DNA from: Candidatus Thorarchaeota archaeon
GTDB taxonomy: Archaea; Asgardarchaeota; Thorarchaeia; Thorarchaeales; Thorarchaeaceae
Direction: 5' to 3'
DNA length: 6,536 nucleotides
Assembly: GCA_016840245.1 (NCBI GenBank)
Contig: JAEOST010000132.1
Location: forward strand, 1 to 6,536
Shown here: positions 1 to 4,843 of the stretch, piece after piece
How the letters are laid out: every line of letters begins with the position of its first letter
Position numbering within the stretch: position 1 is the first letter of the stretch
Made by a program: the position numbers and the translations under genes
Notes under the pieces: generated by a model
Databases searched by the model: none
Told to the model about the DNA's origin: nothing
What the model saw: only the letters and a program-made list of their open reading frames with translations

Positions 1-851
1 ATACAGGTGGTTTAGGAATGCTAGGAGGCAGCTTGACTGGTATTTTTGGATTCAATTATACTCAAGGTACAAACACCACAGCTGTTTCAGAATCGTTTGT
101 ACTACTACTTGGTCCACAGGGGACTGCCTCGATTTTCACAATACCAGGATTGATCACCGTCGGATTCACAGTTATGTCTGTATTCTCACTCCTATTGGCG
201 CTTGACGAATTTCAACGTGGTATATTTGCCGCAAGAAAGATGAGAGGTGCTACTAGGGGATCCGATGTTGGAATATTCCCAACTGCAGTTGTTCTTCGAC
301 GAAAACCAAAGAAGAAGAAGGATAGCGAAACAGTAAGCAAGGACGAGCTTGTCCAAAGAGTTGGCGCTGCAGCGAAGAAATCTTGGGATGGAAAACGTTG
401 TCCGAAGTGTGGAAAGAAATGGAAGTCTGAAGAACCAAGTTGTACCAAGTGCAAAATCAGTCGTGATGAAGCAGTGACTCATTTCACTGAAGATATTGCC
501 AAGTACGCTCCAAAGGCTATGCAGGTAGTAAAGCCCAAGTCCAAAGTTCCTGTGGGTAAATTCTCAAAGCGACTCAAACTGAAGCCTGACAAAGGTGGAG
601 CTCTTGCTGCTGCTCTAACAGACATGAACATCTTTCAGACCAAGAGTGTGAAAGTTCCTCTGAAGAAGGTGGCATTCTCTGGAATGACATTAGCAGGTTC
701 ATACTTCAGTTGGCTCCAAATATTTGGTGGCGCAACACCCGGTCTGATTGATATTCTTCTAATGACTGCAGGCGGACTAGTTGTCAGTGTACTAATCGGT
801 TACTTCATGAACTGGTTGGCACGAATGCCAAAGCTTGGTTATGAAAAATAA
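1..851 (+). CDS. Membrane protein with internal zinc ribbon, 5'-partial, function unknown
   Basis: The reading frame is open to the left edge: the codons before the ATG at 18 read T-G-G-L-G and continue smoothly into M-L-G-G-S, so the true start probably lies outside the window. Numbering from the ATG at 18 (277 residues), a hydrophobic segment at about 36-64 is followed by a basic, lysine-rich stretch (about 94-101) and a zinc ribbon with cysteines 128, 131, 142 and 145 (CPKC...CTKC). A second hydrophobic region at about 222-268 ends near the C-terminus. The charged central part, about 150 residues, is therefore likely cytosolic and held between membrane segments. I do not recognise the family. 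A zinc ribbon inside a membrane protein suggests a structural or protein/nucleic-acid-contact role, but this is inference. The gene is followed 12 bases later by a strong terminator, so it ends its transcription unit. Confidence 0.8.
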   Translation, partial: TGGLGMLGGSLTGIFGFNYTQGTNTTAVSESFVLLLGPQGTASIFTIPGLITVGFTVMSVFSLLLALDEFQRGIFAARKMRGATRGSDVGIFPTAVVLRRKPKKKKDSETVSKDELVQRVGAAAKKSWDGKRCPKCGKKWKSEEPSCTKCKISRDEAVTHFTEDIAKYAPKAMQVVKPKSKVPVGKFSKRLKLKPDKGGALAAALTDMNIFQTKSVKVPLKKVAFSGMTLAGSYFSWLQIFGGATPGLIDILLMTAGGLVVSVLIGYFMNWLARMPKLGYEK

Positions 852-862
852 TCCTACTACTA

Positions 863-898
863 GGTGAGGTGAATTAACCTCACCATAACCTCTTTTTT
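863..898 (+). terminator. Hairpin plus T-tract terminator
   Basis: An 8-bp perfect inverted repeat (GGTGAGGT at 863-870, ACCTCACC at 877-884) has a 6-base loop. It is followed by six T at 893-898 and another T-rich run at 904-908. It sits 12 bases after the stop of the membrane protein gene and ahead of the TATA box of the next gene, so it most likely separates the two units. The T-tracts alone would be enough for an archaeal RNA polymerase. Confidence 0.75.
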
Positions 899-922
899 CC
901 TCATTTTTCTGACGTAGCCAAG

Positions 923-930
923 TTTATACA
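923..930 (+). promoter_or_regulatory. TATA box of the metallo-hydrolase gene
   Basis: TTTATACA matches an archaeal TATA element. The expected transcript start, about 26 bases downstream of its centre, falls near 953. That is downstream of the ATG at 943 and upstream of the ATG at 970, which argues that 970 is the true start and that the 5' leader is short (about 17 bases). Confidence 0.55.
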
Positions 931-969
931 CACAAGTCTGGTATGACTCTTGTGGATTGGTGGCTATTC

Positions 970-1725
970 ATGGGGTCTCAAAACAATCAACCCTCCTATT
1001 CTTGGGAAAATGATGAGTTACGTATTGATGTACCCTACAGTGTGGCAGGTGTCAGTACAAGCATCATTCTCAGGAGTAAATTTACAGGCAAGATAATGCT
1101 CATTGACGCAGGGGATGGTCTTCTCAGAGACATCGTTTCCACAGGTGAATTCGATTTCATCGAGGAACTCACACTCATCGCGTTTTCACATGGACACTTT
1201 GATCATATGGGTGGTCTGCATTCATTACTGGGTATGTTACGGATGCTAGGGCGTAGAACACCTCTGGATATTCTTGCTCCTGAGGGATGCAGTGAGGTCT
1301 GGAACACAATCCGTGGGTTTAGGGATAGCTACAGTGAAACTCTCTCTTTCGAAATTCGATACCATGAAGTTACAGAGTTCACCGAATTTGATACTGACTT
1401 CTTCAAAATCAGAATATTCAACGTTGAACACTACGGACTTGAGAATCCTGCTGATGAAGATGTTTGGATGCCTGCTGTTGCTTACAGGGTGAGTGTTGGG
1501 GTAACTGAAGTTGCTTACACAGGTGATAGTAGAGTATGTGTAGGTCTAGAAGATGCGGTCAGAGATACGGATATTGCTTTCATAGAAGCAACCAAGGAAG
1601 AAACTCCAGCAACTGGGCGTAGGGTCCACCTCTCCAAGGAAGAAGCTGAAAAGATAGGTGCGCTTGCTAAAGAATATCTGCTCATCCACAGGTTACCCGG
1701 TTCTATGAGAAAATCTGCTGACTAG
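970..1725 (+). CDS. Metallo-beta-lactamase-fold hydrolase, RNase Z-like
   Basis: A 251-residue soluble metal-dependent hydrolase. The two-zinc signature is complete (numbered from the ATG at 970): S-H-G-H-F-D-H gives H74, H76, D78 and H79; H154 lies in V-E-H-Y; D186 lies in Y-T-G-D-S; H240 lies in L-L-I-H-R near the C-terminus. A late H-L-S motif (H220), followed by a helix of the type KEEAEKIG, resembles the region carrying the extra histidine of the RNase Z/ElaC branch. The substrate is not determined: tRNA 3' processing, a phosphodiester or another ester are all possible, and the length is short of typical tRNase Z. Start choice: an in-frame ATG at 943 would add nine residues, but it lies upstream of the predicted transcript start and has no ribosome site, whereas GGTGG lies six bases before 970. 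The gene is single, with its own TATA box, and converges with the phosphate transporter after a 25-base gap. Confidence 0.85.
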   Translation: MGSQNNQPSYSWENDELRIDVPYSVAGVSTSIILRSKFTGKIMLIDAGDGLLRDIVSTGEFDFIEELTLIAFSHGHFDHMGGLHSLLGMLRMLGRRTPLDILAPEGCSEVWNTIRGFRDSYSETLSFEIRYHEVTEFTEFDTDFFKIRIFNVEHYGLENPADEDVWMPAVAYRVSVGVTEVAYTGDSRVCVGLEDAVRDTDIAFIEATKEETPATGRRVHLSKEEAEKIGALAKEYLLIHRLPGSMRKSAD

Positions 1726-1750
1726 GTATGATCCATTATATATCAACAAG

Positions 1751-2782
1751 TCAAACCAACGCAGTAATTGCAGCGAAGACTATTACTCCGAATACTGCAG
1801 AGATAGGGACTGTAATTACCCAACTGATTAGAATATCCTTTACTTGCTTCATTTTGATTGGTGTCTGCCCAACCCAGCCTACAGCAATCAACGCGGCTAC
1901 CAATACATGAGTTCCACTGAGAGGGAGTCCCCACATCGTGCCAACAAACATTACCAGAGCAACTGAGATACTTGCTGCAAGAGCGGTCATAGGTGTCAAA
2001 GTTGTAACTTCAGTAGCTAATGTTTGAATTACTTTTCGTCCAACAACAATTAGCCCCAACGCCATTCCTATTCCACCCACAAGCAATGGAACCACTATCC
2101 CACTCAACACAAATGGTCCAATCAAAACCGTTTCTTGGAATTCTTCCATTGTAATTAGTGGTGCGACAGCATTAGCTACATCGTTACCCCCTCTACTTAA
2201 GCTTGTAAATATGAGGAATGCTGCGAGAGCATATGCCGCTATACGTTCTTGTCGTTCTATTCCGGCAAGACCTTCAGCACGTGTTTGTAGACGTTTGATC
2301 CCATAGAAGAGCAGAGCAGCACCAACGAAACCAATAATCGGTGATAAAATCCATCCAAGAAATATCTCAAGAATCACGGACCATGATATGACGTCGAATC
2401 CAAAGCCAACGACTCCGAATATTGGTGCCGCAATTGCAACACCAACAACCGATCCTACAATACACTGTGTAGTACTGATAGGTAACCCCTTTGAAACTGA
2501 AGCTATCAATAGCCAGATTGCCATTGATATGAGTGTGGCAAAAACCATCTCTGAGGTTAGAGGATTTCCTCCGACCATATCTGATCCGACTTTCTCAGAT
2601 ACTCCTTGGCCCATAGTGAGTGCTCCAATTATACTAGCAATACCACCAATTATGACAGCGACAGTAACAGTGAAAATCCTTGCTCCGACTGCTGGTGCCA
2701 TTGCTTCATCATTACCACCAATTGCAAAAGCAACAATGAAACCAATGATGAGTACGGCTAGTAGGAACCAAAAATCGGCCAA
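1751..2782 (-). CDS. pit: PiT-family inorganic phosphate transporter
   Basis: A polytopic membrane protein of 343 residues that imports phosphate with a cation (PHO4 family, PF01384). The duplicated family signature is visible. In the first half, G-G-N-D-E-A-M-A-P-A-V-G at 22-33 is followed by G-L-P-I-S-T-T at 99-105; in the second half, R-G-G-N-D-V-A-N-A at 197-205 is followed by G-L-P-L-S-G-T-H at 285-292. About ten hydrophobic segments fill the rest, with one charged loop at about 163-181 between the two repeats. The start codon is TTG: no in-frame ATG lies nearby upstream, and GAGGT (2791-2795, read on the minus strand) sits eight bases before it. That ribosome site lies in the 16-base gap after the upstream DUF47 gene, so the two are almost surely co-transcribed. 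Sulfate permeases of the same superfamily are a less likely alternative given the DUF47 partner. Confidence 0.93.
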   Translation of the reverse strand: MADFWFLLAVLIIGFIVAFAIGGNDEAMAPAVGARIFTVTVAVIIGGIASIIGALTMGQGVSEKVGSDMVGGNPLTSEMVFATLISMAIWLLIASVSKGLPISTTQCIVGSVVGVAIAAPIFGVVGFGFDVISWSVILEIFLGWILSPIIGFVGAALLFYGIKRLQTRAEGLAGIERQERIAAYALAAFLIFTSLSRGGNDVANAVAPLITMEEFQETVLIGPFVLSGIVVPLLVGGIGMALGLIVVGRKVIQTLATEVTTLTPMTALAASISVALVMFVGTMWGLPLSGTHVLVAALIAVGWVGQTPIKMKQVKDILISWVITVPISAVFGVIVFAAITALV

Positions 2783-2790
2783 ATCAGTTA

Positions 2791-2795
2791 ACCTC
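2791..2795 (-). promoter_or_regulatory. Ribosome binding site fixing the TTG start of pit
   Basis: GAGGT on the minus strand lies between the stop codon of the DUF47 gene and the TTG at 2782, with an eight-base spacer. It supports translation of the transporter from TTG in the absence of an in-frame ATG. Confidence 0.6.
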
Positions 2796-2798
2796 TGT

Positions 2799-3461
2799 TT
2801 AGGAGTATTTTACTGCAAGTTCTCGTATGTAATCCCCGGTGTCCTCAGCCTGAACTGCTACTTTTACAATTCGTTTAGAGACCTCGAAAAATAGAAGCAA
2901 CTCTGCTGGACTGTACTTTGATTCAGCAAACAATTTTCCCATTATTTTGAACTGAATATCTCGTGCTTCTTCACGAACTTCATCCACCTTTCGAGTAATT
3001 GAAACTGATTTCTTGAAGTCGCTGAATAGATATTTGATGGCGTCTTGAAGCAAATCAGTGCAGTACCAACATTTCTTTGCTAGGTCTTCTATCTCTTCAG
3101 GGGGTTTACTTCTACATCCTATCAACATGATTCTTACAGCATGTTCCGCGGCATCGATGATGCTATCCATGAAGTTGATTAGTTTGCGTCTCTCTTGGGT
3201 CTGTTGAGGAAGATATGCCCCTTTTGTTAGAACTTCTTCTATGAGTTCCTCTTTCTTACAATCCATGTCACGCTCAAGCTCGATTACCTCTCCAGCTATC
3301 TCTTTGAGCGTATCTATCTCGCCTTCCCTCCAACACTCGGCACCCACCTTGAGTTTGGCACTTGCTGACTGAAGGCCTTTACTAATATCAAGAAGCAGCT
3401 CATCAGCTCTTTTCTGAAGCTTCTTGTCGCCGCCTCCAAAAATTTTTGAAAACGTTCCCAT
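2799..3461 (-). CDS. DUF47 / PhoU-like phosphate transport accessory protein
   Basis: A soluble, almost wholly helical protein of 220 residues of the DUF47/TIGR00153 family (PF01865), which is related to PhoU. These proteins are typically encoded next to PiT transporters and are thought to adjust transporter activity or metal/phosphate homeostasis on the cytosolic face of the membrane. Visible family features are an N-terminal M-G-T-F-S-K-I-F-G-G-G, acidic helix motifs such as E-L-E-R-D-M-D (about 62-68) and D-S-I-I-D-A-A-E-H-A (about 99-108), and regular helix heptads. The length is normal for the family. The ATG at 3461 is preceded only by a weak GAGTGA. The pit gene follows 16 bases downstream in the same direction, forming a two-gene operon. 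No sign of truncation. Confidence 0.9.
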   Translation of the reverse strand: MGTFSKIFGGGDKKLQKRADELLLDISKGLQSASAKLKVGAECWREGEIDTLKEIAGEVIELERDMDCKKEELIEEVLTKGAYLPQQTQERRKLINFMDSIIDAAEHAVRIMLIGCRSKPPEEIEDLAKKCWYCTDLLQDAIKYLFSDFKKSVSITRKVDEVREEARDIQFKIMGKLFAESKYSPAELLLFFEVSKRIVKVAVQAEDTGDYIRELAVKYS

Positions 3462-3540
3462 TGTTAATCACTCAAATCACTATTAGCATGAAACCAATTA
3501 TCGCTTTCGCACAACGCGGAACAAAAGGTTAGATGGGCTA

Positions 3541-3548
3541 CATATATG
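3541..3548 (-). promoter_or_regulatory. Candidate TATA box of the DUF47-pit operon
   Basis: CATATATG is a perfect palindrome and so could act in either direction. In the minus direction it predicts a transcript start near 3518 and a leader of about 57 bases before the DUF47 ATG. No convincing purine-rich BRE is visible. In the plus direction the same box would predict a start near 3570, at the edge of the folded segment next door, so its direction is not certain. Confidence 0.4.
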
Positions 3549-3556
3549 CATTGTCC

Positions 3557-3667
3557 AAAATAAAGCAGGTTGACGCCAGGGGGCTCTACCTTAGTTATGG
3601 GACAAGGACGGGTGTGTGCAAGTCCCCTGACGTCGTGTGTCGCTAGCCCTCGTTCTTGGGCAACACC
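3557..3667 (-). ncRNA. Candidate small structured RNA, unknown family
   Basis: The gap contains no ORF but two strong hairpins. Minus-strand reading: hairpin 1 pairs GTGTT-GCCC (3666-3658) with GGGC (3649-3646) and GACAC (3641-3637), with a TAGC bulge and an eight-base loop. Hairpin 2 pairs 11 bases at 3634-3624 (GACGTCAGGGG) with 3582-3572 (CCCCTGGCGTC), enclosing a 41-base loop with an inner CCTT/AAGG stem. Each hairpin contains one G-T position that is a wobble pair on the minus strand but a C-A mismatch on the plus strand, which favours the minus strand. The 3' side ends in TTTATTTT (3564-3557), a possible archaeal terminator, and a TATA-like box lies 26 bases before 3667. The expected length is about 110 bases. 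I could not match it to tRNA, 5S, RNase P, SRP, C/D or H/ACA RNAs or a riboswitch I know. Alternatives are a 3'-end structure of the ARPP-1 mRNA or a leader of the pit operon. Confidence 0.45.
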
Positions 3668-3668
3668 A

Positions 3669-4667
3669 CTAAATGCCGAGTGAGCAGTATAGTATAGATT
3701 TCAAAGACTTGAGTTCAGATTTCAGGAGCTCTCCAGTGATTGCCTCTCCTCTGAGCTCCTCAAGACCTATGTGAAGATTGTCTGACCCCTGTTTTTGAAT
3801 CACTTCATCTGGATTGATCTCTTTGAGTTTCAATAGAAGCTGGATAGCTGCTGACCATGCAGCTTCTCCCTCTAGGACTGATTGCTCCTTCTTACCGTAC
3901 TCTAGCAGTATTGACTCTAGGAAACCTATCCGATTCCAGAACGCCTGCTTGCTTCGATAAAGTTCCATGGCTATGATTTTTCCATCGGACCGAACTACAA
4001 TTAATCCACAGGTCTTTTCTGGGAGGGTATCTTTCACCTCTGATGCGGACTTCTCTGCAATCTTTCTCAATTCTTTGAGAGCCTCAGTATACTTCGTGGG
4101 GTCTCTAGTCCCGGCCTCCCCACAATATTCCTCGACCTTTGCCCATACCGCACCCTGATCCACTGCGGTTTCTGGTGTGTAATGGTCAACATCAGTCATG
4201 ATACTCCGGTATTTTTGTCTTCGAATATCAGACTTCAATCCGTATGATGCGTATCCCATTGTTCCATACCCTGCTCCTCTGTGTAAACTATGAGGTGCGT
4301 GTACACACTTCACAGGAATCCTTGTTTCCTGTCCAGGCTGAAGGATAACACTGGCAACTACCATTCTGTCTTGGCTACCCTGAGCGACAAGTACCTCTGC
4401 CTCTTCAATTAGGATAGGTATCTCTCCCTTATTTCGAGCGATGATAGTGTTCACTGCATCACCACCCTCTATGATCTCTAGCACACCTGCCTTGAGGGCT
4501 TGTGCTGTTGTTATGTATTCCACTTCTGTAGTGGGCTCTTCTACTTGTACAATTGGAACGAATGACAATCCTTCACAACCTACTGGTTGTTCGAGACTGA
4601 ATACCGTATCGAGAAGTATCTCCTCGGCAAGAGCGCGTATTTGACTTACCGCGCCAGCATCTGACAA
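3669..4667 (-). CDS. ARPP-1 family domain protein
   Basis: A soluble protein of 332 residues with the features of the ARPP-1 domain (PF20208): an N-terminal strand-rich part with F-V-P-I (about 36-39), Y-I-T-T-A-Q-A-L-K-A-G (51-61), N-K-G-E-I-P-I-L-I-E-E-A-E (79-91) and a short run leading to I-P-V-K-C-V (117-122). The biochemical activity of the family is not known to me; its name reflects gene association with ARG and rhodanese-phosphatase proteins in predicted conflict-type operons. Unusual here is C121-x-H123-x2-H126-x2-H129, a possible metal site. The C-terminal half (about 195-325) is helical. The start is uncertain. The only in-frame start is TTG at 4667, while a better ribosome site precedes an out-of-frame ATG at 4675. 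The gene stands alone, with a repeat-rich promoter that suggests tight regulation. The family call is fairly firm; the function is not. Confidence 0.8.
   Translation of the reverse strand: MSDAGAVSQIRALAEEILLDTVFSLEQPVGCEGLSFVPIVQVEEPTTEVEYITTAQALKAGVLEIIEGGDAVNTIIARNKGEIPILIEEAEVLVAQGSQDRMVVASVILQPGQETRIPVKCVHAPHSLHRGAGYGTMGYASYGLKSDIRRQKYRSIMTDVDHYTPETAVDQGAVWAKVEEYCGEAGTRDPTKYTEALKELRKIAEKSASEVKDTLPEKTCGLIVVRSDGKIIAMELYRSKQAFWNRIGFLESILLEYGKKEQSVLEGEAAWSAAIQLLLKLKEINPDEVIQKQGSDNLHIGLEELRGEAITGELLKSELKSLKSILYCSLGI
3687..3702 (-). promoter_or_regulatory. BRE/TATA-like element ahead of the candidate RNA
   Basis: On the minus strand GAAAT is directly followed by CTATACTATAC, resembling a BRE joined to a TATA box. 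The centre of the box is about 26 bases from position 3667, where the first hairpin begins with GGTG. It lies inside the last codons of the ARPP-1 gene, so coding constraint alone could also have produced it. Confidence 0.35.
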
Positions 4668-4675
4668 TTTTTCAT
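4646..4675 (-). other. Nine-codon upstream ORF overlapping the ARPP-1 start
   Basis: On the minus strand an ATG at 4675 opens a frame coding M-K-N-C-Q-M-L-A-R and stopping with TAA at 4646-4648. GGGAG (4685-4681) lies five bases before it, a better ribosome site than any for the TTG at 4667, which lies inside this small ORF in another frame. It could be a leader peptide or coupling ORF. Alternatively, one A missing from the five-A run (4672-4668) would put ATG and TTG in one frame (M-K-K-L-S-D-A). Confidence 0.3.
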
Positions 4676-4715
4676 TTACTCTCCCTTTCGCCGTCAGACC
4701 CGAAGGACTGAAAAC

Positions 4716-4779
4716 GTAATAGTATTACACGTTATGTAATACTAATTCACTTATAAAGTATTACGTTAAATATGTAATA
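4716..4779 (-). promoter_or_regulatory. ARPP-1 promoter with five alternating operator half-sites
   Basis: Plus-strand reading shows GTAATA (4716-4721), TATTAC (4723-4728), GTAATA (4736-4741), TATTAC (4759-4764) and GTAATA (4774-4779). The first two form a perfect 13-bp palindrome with one central base. The third and fourth extend to an 8-bp inverted repeat (4736-4743 with 4757-4764) that encloses the TATA box CTTTATAA (minus strand, 4758-4751). The predicted transcript start, near 4728, lies in the second half-site. A second A/T-rich box, ATATTTAA (4773-4766), lies further upstream. The arrangement fits a dimeric repressor, of winged-helix type for example, that blocks TBP and polymerase. 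The regulator itself is not in the window. Confidence 0.6.
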
Positions 4780-4843
4780 ATATCTACTATTCACTACAGC
4801 ATCGATTTCTCATTCGGGGTTCTGTATAAGGTTCAGCAACAAA

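Noticed and set aside
943..969. Earlier ATG at 943 as the start of the metallo-hydrolase
   Set aside because: It lies upstream of the transcript start predicted from the TATA box at 923-930 and has no ribosome site. It remains possible if transcription begins further upstream.
2388..2894. Open frame of 168 codons on the plus strand, antisense to pit
   Set aside because: It lies opposite the well-supported PiT and DUF47 genes, has a proline/threonine/isoleucine-rich composition typical of an antisense shadow of a membrane protein, and has no ribosome site or promoter.
3570..3636. tRNA gene within the folded gap
   Set aside because: A 7-bp acceptor-like stem can be drawn on either strand, but there is no T-loop consensus and no D or anticodon arm, and on the minus strand the span is only about 63 bases.
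3557..3667. C/D-box or H/ACA guide RNA
   Set aside because: No C box (RTGATGA) is seen on either strand, and only an isolated CTGA on the plus strand. No hairpin is followed by ACA at the proper distance with a pseudouridylation pocket.
4716..4779. CRISPR-like or other repeat array
   Set aside because: The units are six bases long with uneven spacing (7, 13, 23 and 15 bases between starts) and alternating orientation, which fits an operator and not a repeat-spacer array.
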